From Straminergon stramineum (taxonomy: Eukaryota > Streptophyta > Bryopsida > Hypnales > Calliergonaceae): a stretch of DNA of 64,000 bases. Below the pieces are notes generated by a model. The model made no database searches, was not told the DNA's origin, and worked only from the letters and a program-made list of their open reading frames with translations. Shown piece by piece: positions 31,049 to 44,635 of the stretch; within the stretch, counting starts at the first letter, position 1; every line of letters begins with the position of its first letter. The stretch covers positions 2,919,001-2,983,000 of the forward strand of contig OY987265.1 in assembly GCA_963920665.1 (NCBI GenBank), in the 5' to 3' direction. The position numbers and the translations under genes were made by a program.

Positions 31049-33716
31049 CCTCTTTACTCATGTTGGTTACTTAGTTGATGTAGGTTGGTTAAAATCATTA
31101 TTTCATTTGTAATGAATTAGATTATGCCAAATAATAAGGCCCTTCTAGAAATTGGTTGTGGACATTGAAATGGCTTGGAATAACATTCTTGAGTCAGGGT
31201 TGTTTTTTTCATTTTTGGGAAAGTGCCATAGTGGCGATACTAGATGTTATAATGGTGCTCCAAATTTTAACATTCATTCACATATTGGATAGAAAATATC
31301 ATATTAGCACATATCACATATACATAATTCTATTTTCATCCACAATCTGGCAATTTCATCCAAGATTTTTTTTTTAATTTGAAGTTTTTTGGCGATTTCT
31401 TCTAAAATTTTCCTATTTATGTTCTAAGGGTGTGGTGCAAGGTTCATCATTTTGGTGCAATTTGACAACAAATCGCCTAAAAAAAACGATGTCTTGAGTA
31501 GCTCCCTTTCTTAATCTCTAAAGGAAAGTATCTATAACTTGTATAGTCAAATCCCAAATCTTCAAAATTTCCTTACTATATATCTTCTATTATGTTCTAT
31601 TTGTGAGTGAGATTTTTTGTTTCAATTTTTGAAGATGTAATCATATATCTAATGCAAATTATAAAACTTCAAATTTTGGGGGGAAAATTTCAATTACCAT
31701 GAATTTTTGAAGAAGAAGTGAAGAAAATTCATATCATATACAAAATATTTGAAAATATTTGAAAATTTTAGAGAAGAAAATTGTAGTATGAAACTTTCTT
31801 GTATAAAGAAAACCTCCATATCATTTTGTATTTAGGAACATAGTTTTAGATTGTCAACTTCAAACTTCAATAAAATGTTCTTTTTTAGGGAATTTTCAAA
31901 TTTCTACTATAATAGACATTGGACATCAAAATTTCATTTTTTTAGTTTATTTCAAAAGCAAAAGAAACTAATTTGATTCCAAAATCATATTTAAATGGAG
32001 GGTAGCTCAAAGTACTAAAATATATTGTATACTAGGTATACCATTTTTTTGACAAACTATCCTATATTAAAAAAAGATCCATTGAATGATGTGGATAAAG
32101 AATTAACAAAGTTGCACATTTTTACATTTTTCAAAATTAAAATACCCATATGATTAAATTTGATTGCTAAAACAATCCCACCATTGGGATTAGTGTATTT
32201 TAATTCCATCTTAGAGCTACTAACGATTCATTTTTTCCCTCTATCTTGTACTTACTTCTACTTATCAATTTTTTAAAGAATGAAAATCATATTATTATTA
32301 TTTTTTTAAATTTCTAGACCCTCAACTCAATTCTGAATGATAAAATTTTCTTAATTCATATTCCATTGTATAAAAATTTAGACTTAAAAAGATTCAAAGT
32401 CATATAATCTAGTCATACAATGTGTAGAACAAGTTATTTTCTTCACTTTGAACTCATTATCTTGCAATCTGTGGAGGCAAAGTTTTTTAAATCTCTTCCA
32501 ACACATTTTCATACTAGTCTATTGTAAGATCTTGCAATTAGATATTCAAACAAAATGATTTTCTCTCCTTTGAACACAAATATCTTGCAATCTATACAAA
32601 GAAAGTTTTTGAAATTTCTTCCACACATTTTTATACCAGTCTATTGCAAGATCTAATAGTTAGATATGCAAAAAATATACCATTTCAAATTTTTTTGCTC
32701 TTTGCACTAGAAATGATAATGTTGAAAAAATCTAATGGTTACAATTGATTATTCAAATTGGGATTGCTACTGCATTTCCAAAATTGATAAGAATTTAGAA
32801 ATTAGCTCTTAGTCATTTAGGGATTACATGATCATAAATTGTGAGGCTATCAATATAGACATTAGTTACATATTTGTGGTTCCAATGGAAGGTATGTTAA
32901 AAGAGAGAACTAACTCCAACCACTCTAAATAGTCTATTTGTGTAGGATCCCATGTTGAGTTCCAAAAATCCACCCCTAAAGTTCTACATACCTTCGTAAG
33001 GAGGTAGATTGTATATTGATTAATTGAATTTGAGGATGGTGTTAACTTATTAAGTTTTTATTAGAATATTGAAATATGGTTCTTAGAATGATGGAGTGCA
33101 AAGCATCAAATGCACAGTGGATAAGATACCACTAAGTATTCAATTTTCTATTGATTTGACATGTATAGATGTGATGTGTATGGGTTTCTCAACCACGTAT
33201 TTGTTTTTACATTGAGTTAATCCTTAAGAACATTCAATGGTCTCATTTTTTCAAACTTAATTAGTTTTTTGTAGTATAACACATCTTTCCAAAATTTGGT
33301 ATTTTTTTCATGTAAGAATACATATCAAAAGTTTAACTTCCTTTTTTCATAATTAAAAACTTTGAAATGAAATTTCTATGATTTTCTTAAAAAAATTATT
33401 TGTAAAAATCATAGTAATTACAAAAAAGTTAAAATAGTATGAAAATTTTAGCAAATTGAAGATGATAGTGATAAACATCATGGTATAATTGGTATATTCC
33501 TTGAACTCACACCAAGAGAAATTCAATAGAGAAGTTCAACATTGTTGTATTTTAAGCTCTCAAAAGGCTACCTTGAAAAAATTTAACATTTTTGAAAAAA
33601 AAAAAATGAAAGAAATTATTGGAACTACAATTGCTTAGTCAAGCTCCCATTGAGACATTTAGAATCAAGAACTAATTGAAGTTTTGACCCTATCAAATGC
33701 AGGTTTGTCCATTATC
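31049..33716. other. AT-rich non-coding region with a ~125-bp tandem repeat
   Basis: No supported gene. At about 32441-32690 a unit occurs twice in tandem: TCTTGCAATCT...TTCCACACATTTTYATACYAGTCTATTGYAAGATCT. The unit is the same core found in the TTAA-flanked families. The remainder is low-complexity AT-rich DNA, probably old transposon sequence. Confidence 0.5.
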
Positions 33717-34293
33717 TCCTAAACATCTAAGCATCCTTTGGGATGACAAACGTGTTCAAGCTCACATTTCCTTCTCATTACTGCTTGGATGAAAGTCATT
33801 CTAAGTTGTGGAGGCAATTTATCAAGTTGTTGTCGTATCTAATGGTTGGATTTGATGTTACTAGAGTGCACATTTTTCTAAAACTACAAATGTGTCAAGT
33901 GGTTGACCAAGCCAAAATTGCATTAACTCTAGTTCAAAACTAGATTTGCAAAAATGAGGTCATAGATTTAAAGAATGTTCACAAAAATTTTAGAAAATCA
34001 CCAAATCAAGAGAACCTCATTTCAAATCCATTCCAACAAATCTTACTCAAAAAATGATGGTAATATTTTGATTGTAATTGAATTTTGAAGGAATTTTGAA
34101 ATTCCCTTTCAAAATTTACATAGATTCACCAATGCTATCAATCTATCACCAATATTTCTAACCGTACAGATGGAATCTAAAATCCAAAATCTACACTTTT
34201 ATTTGTATATCAATTCCAAAATATTCTTCCAAATAGTACTTTATATTGATTTTTCTCAAATCACCAATTCTGGTTAACACTGTGTACGTTTAG
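33717..34293 (-). mobile_element. decayed relative of the 5092-6611 outer element, without the nested insertion
   Basis: Complement matches the outer element: TCATAGATTT, ATGAGGTTCTC, ATTCACCAATGCTATCA, CCGTAYAGATGGAATCTA and TCTCAAATCRYCAATT. At CTAACCGTACAGATGG it is continuous where the 5-kb copy has the 947-bp insertion after CCATCTATACGGTTAG. The ends CCTAAACATC and GTACGTTTAGGG are decayed. Confidence 0.7.
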
Positions 34294-35278
34294 GGCTGGG
34301 TTAAAGGGTTAATCTCTTGCCATTTTACTTGAGACATGTCATTCCAACGAATGGAGACAGCAAGGTTCCTTTTTCCTAAGGTACAGTAAAGACAAGAAAT
34401 TTTAAGAGTCAATCTACAGCCATGCAAATTGAGGTTGCTTCTAGAAGGAATTCCCCTCCCTACCAAGGAGAAATTGCCGTTTTTAAATCTCCAATTTTGC
34501 CCAACTCGGAATATAAATAGATCCATCCCATAATTTTTTCCAATTCCAGGGATTATCAGTAATGTTAGTTTCCTCTCACTGACTATCATTGATTTCCTTA
34601 AATTGGGGCAATTTTTGGCCAGGCCACACTGAAAACTGCTTTCACTTCACGTCTTTCAAATCCACCAAATTTAAGGCGGAAATTGCAGTTCACTATGACC
34701 ACAGTGATTGACATGGAAGTAATACCGGCAACACACGCTCCTGCCAAGGGTTGCTGCTTCTAAGTCATGCTAGCACAGACCTGTTGCAATGTAACATTGA
34801 ACTTAGGAAAATATGGACTAGATGGAAAACATTCGGGATGATAGGATGAAATAGTCAGGATGAAAATGTGACCAAAATGTGACCATATTTATGACAATGG
34901 GTTGTGACAGATTGTGTGACATTGTGTATGTGATACAATAGACCAATCAAAATCCAGTAAAGCTTAGAGAACCATGAAAACAGCCCATCCACTTCAACTT
35001 AAGGTACTCAAAAGCAATAAATCAGGATCCGCAAATCCTAAATCCAGTGGCACCTGATAGCAAATTCTGATATGCCGATCCATGACATCTGAATATCCTT
35101 CCCTGAAACTCAAAGCAACTAAACATGATCGTGCACCGAGTGACCGCCCGTCCTTTTCCTGGTCTCGACAGGAAGGCTGGCTGTTCTCCTCCATTCCATG
35201 CATAAATCCATGTGTTTCCATAGCATTTTTTGTAACGAGCTTGTGGTTTTTCAGGGTGGTCAAGAGTTCATTGATATC
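34294..35278 (+). other. upstream region of the S-protein-homologue gene
   Basis: Less AT-rich than flanking repeats. A TATAAATAG sequence is at about 34511, far (about 770 bp) from the start codon, so its relevance is unclear. The long minus-strand frame at 34994-35434 is a shadow of the S-protein-homologue exon. Confidence 0.35.
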
Positions 35279-36265
35279 ATGGCACCGAAGCTTGGGATAG
35301 CTGTGGCTATGGTGATCATCTTTGTGGTGGCTGGAAGGGGGATGTGTGATACCGTGAGCATTGAGAATGACATGGGGCACGGGGTGGGGCTCCAGGTGCA
35401 GTGCAACTTGGGAACGGAGGACCTGGGCTTCCACACCATCTACTCAGGACTCAGTTACGTTTTCTCATTTCAGCCCAGCTGGTGGGGGAGGGATGTGTAC
35501 CAGTGCAATTTCCGCACAAAGGTACAGTATCGATCTTTTGTTCAATTCATGGTTTCCTGTGTTTTTGTGCAATTGTACCAGAAAAAATAAAATCTACAAT
35601 GTTCATAGTTTTCGGAGGATCTACTTACTCTTGGGTGGGGAAATTCGCAAACTGGTGTTTTAGTGAAATATACATCTCCATATGCAAAGGGTATAATTAT
35701 TCATTAAGTTTTCTGTTTCCACTGCTTTTGTGCAATTGTAGACCAAACCAAAGTCTAAATTTGTAATCCTAGTTTTCAAAGGATGAACTCGGACTCAGTT
35801 TCGACAATTGGGAAGATTGGCAGTTTCCAGTGGTTTTTTCAGCAACTGCACCATATCAAAATCTAGAGTTGTCCTAGTTTTTTTGTAAGGAAGAACTCTC
35901 TGTTTAGGCAACTGGTGAAAACTGCTGTTTGAATGTTAGTATTGTATCACTATATGCAAAGGGTGTGTATCCACAAAATTGGCAGTTCAGTCACTTTTCA
36001 GTGGTGTTCTACAAAAGTTTTGTACAATCGTGTACCAAACTACATTGTAGAGTTTGTACCCGAATTTGTTTTCGGCAATTTGCAAAGCAATGCCATTGTA
36101 TTGAATGGATCTGTGCATGTGCAGGGGTTCCCAGTGAAGCATATGCGGGTGTATGAAGGCATCAACTTCTTGGACAACTTTTGTTTGTGCCGCAGCTGCC
36201 ACTGGAAAGTGGCCCCAAAGGGCTTTGACTGTGAGAATGGCCAGTACCATGAAAATTGGCAGTAG
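35279..36265 (+). CDS. SPH: S-protein homologue (plant self-incompatibility S1 family), secreted, two exons
   Basis: A small secreted protein of the plant S1 / S-protein-homologue family; its founding member is the Papaver stigma determinant, while most members have no established role. Exons: 35279-35521 (81 codons, donor AAAG|GTACAG, phase 0) and 36125-36265 (46 codons plus TAG, acceptor GTGCAG|GGG). The total of 127 residues is typical. Seen: signal peptide MAPKLGIAVAMVIIFVVAG, then VSIENDMGHGVGLQVQC (family motif V.I.ND.G.G..L...C), EDLGFHTI (DLG motif), SGLSYVFSFQPSWWGRDVYQC (family FSF.PxxWGxxxxxC motif), and a second exon with FCLCRSCHWKV and a Cys near the end. The Cys set fits disulphide-bonded secreted domains. 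I chose this Met because it starts the hydrophobic signal. It lies in the 7.6-kb block present only in copy B of the duplication. An intron in this position may be informative about lineage. Confidence 0.85.
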
Positions 36266-36325
36266 TCTGTTGAATCTCACTGTTAAATAATGCATTGGTC
36301 TAACTTAGTTGTCAATATGCCTTCA

Positions 36326-37500
36326 ACAGCTTGAGCATCAAGTGTAGGATGCAGCCATGATATTGTTATTGACAGGAGGGCTTCTTTGACATACTATATA
36401 TTTAAGTACAAATGTTGAAATAAATGTAAGGGCTAGCGCCTTGAAAAACAGAAATTTCCCATAGGAGCATGTGTGGCTCACTTTCGTTTGCTTTGTGCTA
36501 GCTCCATGAAATACAACTAGTGGTGCACTCAAATGTTTGTAATTGTTGCTATTTTTGTTAATGGTTAGGTTAGATTGAGTATTGCTTGTGGAGTGGTAGT
36601 GCTGGGCAAATGTCAATCATCACACTTTGTATGACATGCTAATTATTCTCTACTTGCAATACTCAAATTCTAAATCTTAGTTACCTATCTGTTGCAGATT
36701 GGCAACATACAGTTTTGAAAACTAGCCTCTACAAATGTATTGCACTAGTCCTGAAGGTCTTTTGAACTGAGTGTGTCCTTGCTCATCTAATTCCTTCCAG
36801 CCCTCGTCACCCTCTGTCATGGGATGCTAAATATGTTCAAACTTGCTAATTTGGCATGTTTCAAAGCACCCCAATTGTGACATTCAAGAGCTCGGATTCC
36901 AGAAGAACCCCTGGAAATGTGCCAATCCCTTAGAATTTTTTCCAATTCAAACTAATTTGACTTACAATTGACAGAATAGTTTAGTGAAAGCTGCAATTAG
37001 AAGCAGTTGATTAGAAATGACATGATGCACCACATATCCAGCAATTGTGTGCTGTTGTAGCCGAGGTGTGGCCCCGCAAAACACCAACTCCATAGTGTTC
37101 CATCTTCATGTGGAATCCAATGAGGGCGTTTGGGGACTCAGGCATAGAGCATTGTTGAGTTCTCCACATGATTATGGACTAGACAATGCTCAAGAGCTGA
37201 AAGGCTTTACGAACGAACATTATGGGACATAACATCAAGTTTAATAGTTCATCACATACATTTATACATACATTTTTTGCAAATTAATTTGTGGGTGTAG
37301 AAAGAAGGGTTTCATCATGAGTTATAATGCTTTTCTGACTAACAAATACAAATGGGGACAAATCTGTCTTGAAAACTGGACTTGGCATTATGTGATCGTG
37401 GCAACTTCATTCTCAGTAGCTGCAACTCAGCTCATGGTTCACATGATCAATCACCAAAGATTGAAAAAATCAATCACCCTCTTTACATGCTTTCAAGAGT
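36326..37500 (+). repeat. copy B counterpart of 10020-11078 and 12783-13000
   Basis: Direct near-identical match to the first block, lacking the retroposon-like insert, the MULE-like element and the TA-flanked MITE found in copy A. Continues to about 37500 with lower identity. No gene assigned. Confidence 0.75.
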
Positions 37501-37719
37501 GGTTAAAAAAATGATCAGGTTGACACCATGCATGTGCCTGCTGTGTGCATTTATCATGCAAGGACTTCAATGCAAGTTCTTTGCATTGCTCATCACCCAA
37601 CAACCAACTGTAGAAGAAAGACTCTTTTCTCTATCCACCAAGCCTGTTTCTACTTCTGTTGAATTTTAGTGTCTTCCATATATTGTGGAAGGAAGGTACT
37701 GTATGCGATACAAAATTAA

Positions 37720-38110
37720 TTAGTTAAGGACCTGCTCCCATCCCCAACATTGTAGGAAGTAGTAATCACTGCTCCCAATAGCACTTTGTTCTCCAATACC
37801 ATACTATTGGAAGTTTGGAACTGCTGTAATAGCAATTCATCTATTGCATTCACTGGGTTGGACTTAACTTACTTGCAAACTATGCTAATGCTACCATATA
37901 TATGTCTTGGGTCAAATGCTTGAATGGACTGGGGGTCTACAACCAACTATTTTGAAATCGCATAACAAATTCATAAACAATGAGTGATAACAAAAAACAC
38001 TTGGTATTATTTAGGAGAGTTGTACTCAAAGCGATCTGTCCACATCTCTGGAGTTCTCTCCCAATCATCATATTAATCCTATGTATTACAACTTCAAATG
38101 CTTATGCTTA
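37720..38110 (-). repeat. copy B counterpart of 13510-13880, inverted
   Basis: The complement matches the block next to the 13246-13505 MITE. See that entry for shared landmarks. Confidence 0.8.
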
Positions 38111-38429
38111 TGCTCACTGCTATCCACGAATCCTCTCCATTAGAGTATCTGGAGATGGATTGATTGACCTTCTGCAAATCGAAATAGCTCCCCAGTCAAT
38201 TGGAATTCTATCTGGTTGTCCAATTGGTCCTCTTGCTATGCTATTCAGTTCATCCTGCCAATTCCGAGGCACATATTTTTATTTTTTTTAACTTTTCACC
38301 ATAGAGTGTAAGTTACTGGCTTGGGTAACACTCTCCACACGTGGAAGTGTTGTATGCATTGTGAAGAAGACATCAAGTTCTCATGGCAGGCCATGAACAG
38401 AATCAAATCGGATGTCTCATCATTTTGAT

Positions 38430-38565
38430 CCGGCAAAACTTTTGACGGTGGATAAGAGCTCCACCCATGACCTGGGGACTTCAAAGACAAGACGCCAAAA
38501 CTTTGACGGTGGATAGAGCTCCACCAATGTCCACAGGGGTTCGTCAAAGACACCAAAACAGCTTT
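38430..38565. repeat. tandem duplication, about 65-70 bp, two copies
   Basis: CAAAACTTTTGACGGTGGATAAGAGCTCCACC at about 38433 and CAAAACTTTGACGGTGGATAGAGCTCCACC at about 38497, each followed by a CAAAGACA motif. Nothing coding. Confidence 0.7.
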
Positions 38566-39050
38566 ATAAGTTGACCCTGGTGTTGTACTGTATTAAAGCA
38601 AGCTAGCTAGCTTTGTTCAAATGGAGGTCAAGATGCCTGTGAAATAAATTTCATTATGGGACAAAAAAACAACATAGAATTTCTTTTTTGGGGTGGGGGT
38701 GGGGGGGAAGTACAAGACATCATGCATTCATCTCAAAGAAGCCACCGGAGCAACTTCTGAGTTATATTCCCAAATGAGTGCATGAGTACGTCACACACTG
38801 TTAAACAAGTCCACCGCAACTTGAATGAATGTACAAATGGTTGTGTTGCTGCTCCTTTGGATGATCCATTCTAATCAAATATCACCTCTCTTTCAAGCCA
38901 GGTCACTCCATGAGGTTGCCATGCTGGAAAAACTTGGGCTGTCTAATATTCTTCATCAACATTACGGACTGATGAGAAGAATATGGTAGTACGAGTGCCA
39001 TCAAGTGTATAGGAATATAAGGTACATGGAATAGTGAAATTAGGTTTGCC
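38566..39050. other. non-coding stretch, G-rich run only
   Basis: Contains a G-rich run (GGGGTGGGGGTGGGGGGG) at about 38690. No gene seen. Confidence 0.4.
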
Positions 39051-39054
39051 TTAA

Positions 39055-39493
39055 CCCTTAAAGGACAGACCGGTGACTGTGGAAATCAACCCTTTTGGAA
39101 AGGTGTGACATCATCTACTTTAAATTTTTTATTATTTATTTTTCCATTTTTTTCATTTTTTATTTTTATTTTGAGGTTAAAGTATTGTACATTGAATAGG
39201 GGTATTAGAGGGACCAAAAAAATAAAGGATTGATTGTGGAGAATTGTAGATGTTTGAAACATGATGTACATCTCTCGGACACTTCAATAACTATTGATGT
39301 ACAATAAAGGTAGATATTTATGTAGTATGAAATGTCGATTAATTAGTATGGGTCCCCTTAATATCCCTATTCAGTGTAGAAGATCTCCTCTTTCCGCACA
39401 AAATTCCAAGGATAAATAGTTGCAGTTATGTCTCACATAGAGAGATTCTTTGTCATCCATCGGTCACTAAACTTTTGTGTCAACATTCATGGG
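39055..39493. mobile_element. TTAA-flanked MITE, 439 bp, with a second MITE mixed in
   Basis: TTAA at 39051-39054 and 39494-39497; left CCCTTAAAGGAC, right TTCATGGG. Body shared with 57240-57450 and 43440-43640 (GTGACATCATCTAC, CAAAATTCCAAGGA, TTCTTTGTCATCCAT). Ends of the CACTAAATAG-type MITE appear at about 39030 and 39370, so two insertions are entangled here. Confidence 0.6.
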
Positions 39494-39497
39494 TTAA

Positions 39498-42400
39498 CAA
39501 TTAGGTTGTAACCTTACTCTAGAAAAGTAACCTCATAAGTTATCACTTGTCTATCTAGAGGCACATGTGATTGACCTTGTCAGTTTACTCTTGATATTAC
39601 TACATCCACTCCCCTCATTAGAGCCACTTGTGAACCACCATATTGGTTCACCTTTTAGAAAATCAAAAATATAAACCATTTCCTTAAATTTACAAATCCA
39701 AAAGTGTTAGTACTCTGGATTAAGCCATAACCATCAATTAAGGAGTTTCCCACTAGATAGCAATGGAAACTTCAAGAGGTTAGGGCAAGATGCTAGATAA
39801 TGCAATTAGGAGAAAATTAGGGGAAATTTTAGGAAAAAAATGGGGATTTAAAACAAAAAAAGATGTTAAAAAAGATTTGGTAGAGTAACCAAATTAGGCT
39901 AACAATCAAATGATGACAAAAGGAAAACAAAAAATGAAAACCAAATAACTAGAATTAGGAAATGAAACTTAAAGTAAAGTAAAAACAAAAAAAAACCAAT
40001 AAATTTGAAAAACACAAAAGTAGGGATTAAATTTAAAACTACTACTAAAACACTATAATAGTGCTAGAAATACTAAAATAGGATTTTACAGTAAGTTAGA
40101 AGATTTTATAGTAATTTAGGGGGTGGAATGCTAAAATAACGCAATTTACACTAAACTAGTAGATTTATAATAATGAAGTGTGATTTGCACTAATTTGGCG
40201 CATTTTGCATCAAATTAGAGGATTTATAGTGAATTAGTGTAGGATGAAAGTAATTAAGAAAACTATTCTATTAGAAAGTTGGACATAGGCAAAATTAGGG
40301 TTTGGAGCCCTCTCTCTCTCTCAACTCTCTCTCAATTTTCCCAACTTCTTGTGTATGTGTGTTTGGAAAGCATTTTTGGTGATTATGGACTTTTTAAAGC
40401 ATGAGAAGCTAGAGACTAAGATGAGGGAACCAAAGTACGACAATTTGTCAAGTAGGTCACTATTTTTTGGGAAAAAATGGTGAAGGAATTATAGGAATGA
40501 GGTCAAATGGGAATTAGAGTGGAGAGAATTAGGGTTTTGTTGAAATGGGAGGGAACTACCAACTTTGGTAACTGATTGCGGAAGATTGGAAGAGCGGAAT
40601 GGGCTGGACTTTAGGGAGGATGGAGAAGGGAAAGTCAACTTTTCAACAAGACAAGTCTCGATTGATTCCAAGCAAGGACAAGGATAGACTGGTTGATTTA
40701 GTACGAGGAGGTCAAGTTGCCTCTACCATGGAAGACCAACAACTTTGGCGAGCGACTATAAGAATTTGGCAAAACGGATCAATGTGAATTTTGGTGAGAA
40801 GAAAGATGGAAAATTTAGCTTTCTAGTGGGACAAGTCTTGCCCAATTTAGAGCAAGGACAAAGCCAAGGTGATCATTTTAGTGTGACAAGGTCTGTTGCC
40901 CATTTGGTGGCAGTTTATTTTGGATATTTTATCTTTTTTCTTGTAATTCAGCTTAATCTAAATGTAATGCTAATTACAATATGATCTGTAATTATCAATC
41001 TTGAAGGAATAGTTCAATGGTCATGCATGCAATGCTCTTGTAGGGTGTTAATGTTTAGAGAAGATATATGAGGATTTTTTAGGGTTTTTGGGCAAGCACG
41101 GAAACATTGCCCAAATTGGGGGTAAAATTAGGATTAGGATATAAATGATGAAATTGAAGGAAAAAATTAATTGGCTTAAAAGGAATGTGTGGATATGTTA
41201 TGGATGGGATCTATGGAATTAGATAGGTGCATGGTATCAATTCAGGAAGTGAGTAAGAAATTTGGGTGGTTAAGGTGTGCTGGAATTTAATTTTAAGGAC
41301 ACCAATTTGACCCATTTGGTGCCCTAATGACCAATTTTAGGCAAAGTTAGACCTATTAGGTTGCCCTAACCTCCTAAAGTAGGTACTAGGGTCATTTGGG
41401 GATTTTAGGGTAAATATTAGGGAGGTGTAGGGGTACTGCCCCCATTTCACTTAGAGTAGTTTAATTTTTTTAAATTGATAAAAAAATAAAAAAATAAAAA
41501 AAGCATGTAGGAGTCCATTGAAAGACAATTTAGGTAGAGGTCTCATACACTCCCCGCTAGACAACTCTAGGGGGCTTCTTAGCCTTGTGGTGAAAAAACC
41601 TCATACCATTAGAGGTAGTACAAGTGACATTTTTTCAATAAGATATTGTATAGTAATAAGTAAATATTTATATAATATAAAATGTTGAGAAATTAGTGTA
41701 TGACATTGGGGCAACTTGATTTCACTATTTATAGAAAAATCCAATGCCATTAGTCACCCAATTTCAACATCTACAAGACCCTCCCATTTGTGTCAATCAC
41801 CCCCTCAATACGACAATCTTAGCACCCCTTTAGCATTGTAACAATGCACTTGGAGAGGGGACATGTCAATGAGTGATTATGCATGGGTCTACCCACACTT
41901 TACCAATTTAATCCCAACAAACTTTGAAAAACTGTAGAAGATTTGACTTAATTGTTTAACTTCTAATTCTATTGTTTCAAAAACCACAGTAGTTATGTTT
42001 AGTTCAACCATTTGGCCAAAAGTTTTTTTTTGTTTAAGTTTTAGTTGATTTTTGTTTAAGTTTATTTGATTTATTTTGCAATTCATATGCAATAGGCAAA
42101 TAGAAAAATTTCATTCATTGGAAGGCACAATGGACCATGCCTAGGCACCCAATTAAGAAAAAAATTCTACTTAAACATTAAGAACTTGGTTGTCCTCATT
42201 TAATACCAACGGTGGGTATTAAAGTACTCTCATGCCCACAAACTCTCTCAACTTCAACCCCATCAAAACCTTGTAAAAGATTGCAAAATACATTGTTCCA
42301 AATGACGTGCTACCGCAAAACATACAACAATCAATCAAAACCATTCAAAGGACATGGGAAGAAGTGCCTTTATAGAGATGATTGAAATTCTCCTTGCTAG

Positions 42401-43415
42401 CATGCCTTACCGCATGAATGCCATAATCAAAGCTAATAGTGATAGCACTTTATAGCAACTAGTTTATTAAAATATGCTATATTTATATATAGTTTTATAA
42501 TTTATTTTCAAATTCTTATTACTTCACTAAAGCAGATTTGATTATCTTTCCAACGCACTTTGTGGTTTGTGATTTGGATCATTTTATAGCATTTGAAATT
42601 GGAGGTATGTCAAGCTTACTCTATTTCTATAAATTGAATGTTGAGAACATCGTGGATTCTTGACTGTACCAACCAAGTGAGGTTCGTTGGCTTAGCCATA
42701 ACAACATGCTTGATTTGAGTTGTGTCCCTTCTTCCTACTCAACTATTGTTCATGTTGTTTAATCCACCCCTCCCATTTTTTGGTAAGTTAAATGTAAAGA
42801 TTAATCACTTGGTAACTCAACTTAATTCACAAGAGCCAACCTATTCCTAATCAACTCCCCCCCATTTGCGAAGAGTAGAGAGGTTGATTTTCGTGTAGAG
42901 GTAAGATGGGTAAGTATTCAAGAATCGCACATTATAATTGGACTACATGACTCAATTTTGCAACCAACTCTTGGTTAGAAATAGGGTGACCTACATGATC
43001 ATTGTGGGACAAACGTAATCTTCAACTAGAAAAGTTCATGGTAATTTTGTTTTGGGAAATGAAATTGTTAAAAATTACGGAATCCTCTTTAAATCTATTT
43101 TTGCACATAGGGAATTTATTTTCCACTCAACATACCTGCCCTATAGATATGTTCAATTTCTTAAGTGGTCGGAAATGGATTGACTCCCTTAATCCTTGAG
43201 TGCCCTAATGCCTCAAATCTAGCCTTCCAAAAATGAAAGGTTGCAATGTTTGACTATTATAATCTTTTCAATGATATTGTAAAATCATTTGTCTTTTCCT
43301 TTAGAATTCTAGGCCTATCTCCACTACTGATTTGCATAGTCAATTTTTGTGAATCTCATTTTGGGTGACAATTTGATTAGTATGAATTCAAAAGGGTTTG
43401 GACTTTGGTAAACAC
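39498..43415. other. AT-rich non-coding region with simple repeats
   Basis: A CT microsatellite is at about 40310-40335. At 40600-40900 an imperfect ~200-bp unit occurs twice (GGAAARTYWRCTTTY...ACAAGTCT...CAAGGACAA...GGTCTGTTGCC). A fragment of the CACTAAATAG-type family is near 41640-41760. The block 42660-42830 is inverted relative to 60035-60125 plus 61200-61320. No supported gene. Confidence 0.45.
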
Positions 43416-44620
43416 ACTTTAAGTGCTCAAGGGTCAAAGGATGGCCCAGTGATTGTGGAAATCATCCCTTTTGGAGCCATGTGACATCATCTACTTTACA
43501 AAAAAAAAAATATTCATTGGAGGTCAAACTACTAAGCAAGATCTCCCTTTTTTACACAAAATTCCAAGTGCAAACAATAGTACTTTTGTCCTACATAAAA
43601 AGATTCTTTGTCATCCATTGGACCAAAAACATCCTCGGCATCATTCAAACCCTCATCACCGCAAGGGACCAAAATTGTCCTTATAGAGTTTCAAATTCAA
43701 TTCAAAGTGCTATAACTTTTGCATCCAATGTTTGAACTCAATAAGAACTTGTTGGAAAATTTGCACTCTCTCTTCTAGTTTGTGTGAGAAAATTTTCAAA
43801 TCAATCCAAGATGTATTGAGTTTTTGGAAGTCAATCAAAGTTCACTGGTTCTATTTGAGTTCAACAAATTGCATTTCATGGCTATAACTTTAGGGGCTTG
43901 TACTAATTCATCCAACATTTGTTTTCAATAAAATTTGATGTGTTATGTTCCACTTGAATTCTAGTTATTGTAGTAGAAATTTCATGTCAATTAAAGTTGT
44001 TTCAAATGTTTGGAAGCAATGCGAAGTTCAAAATCTTGACATTTTTGGATTACAATAAATTTTGGCGGCTTGTTTCTTCTTCATACAATGTTTGTTTCCA
44101 ATAAAACTTGTTGGAAAAGTTGAGCATACTAGTCTATTTTGTGTATCTAAAATTTCATATCAATCCAAGAATCTTGAGTGACTAAGAATCATTTTATGAG
44201 AAGAAAGTTCAACTCTAGATGTGTTTTTTGCAACTTTTCTTGCTATTTTTGACATTTCATAGCTACTTTGCAATCACAATTAGTCAATTGAATGATATTT
44301 TCTTTCACCAATGTATTTTTATGTTAGTTTTGAATCACTTTCCAGTTTAAAGTTTTTTCATTTGAATAGGTTTAGAAATCAAATTTCACCTCCACATGTG
44401 TTTTTAGGAAAATTAAATTTCAGCATCCTTTTTCAATACTAAAACATTATAATCTTGCAATCTATATGACCAAATGACTCCAAATTTGATTCTCACCATT
44501 TGCAACACGTATATTACAAGATTGTGTGGTTGAATCTCTATAACTAAATCATCTTTAGATCTATAAGACTTCAAAAGCAATGATGCTTTTGAACCTGTTC
44601 AGGCCTTAGGCCATGAGGGG
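43416..44620. mobile_element. composite of TTAA-class elements
   Basis: 43440-43640 matches the 39055 family; 43650-44620 matches family B (25234-26230). The right boundary ATGAGGGG|TTAA (44621-44624) is clear, the left is decayed (TCAAGGGTCAAAGG). The core is at about 44445-44545. Confidence 0.65.
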
Positions 44621-44635
44621 TTAAGTATGGATTAA

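Noticed and set aside
34994..35434. A 146-codon minus-strand frame
   Set aside because: It overlaps the S-protein-homologue exon antisense, has low-complexity His-rich translation, and shows no domain.
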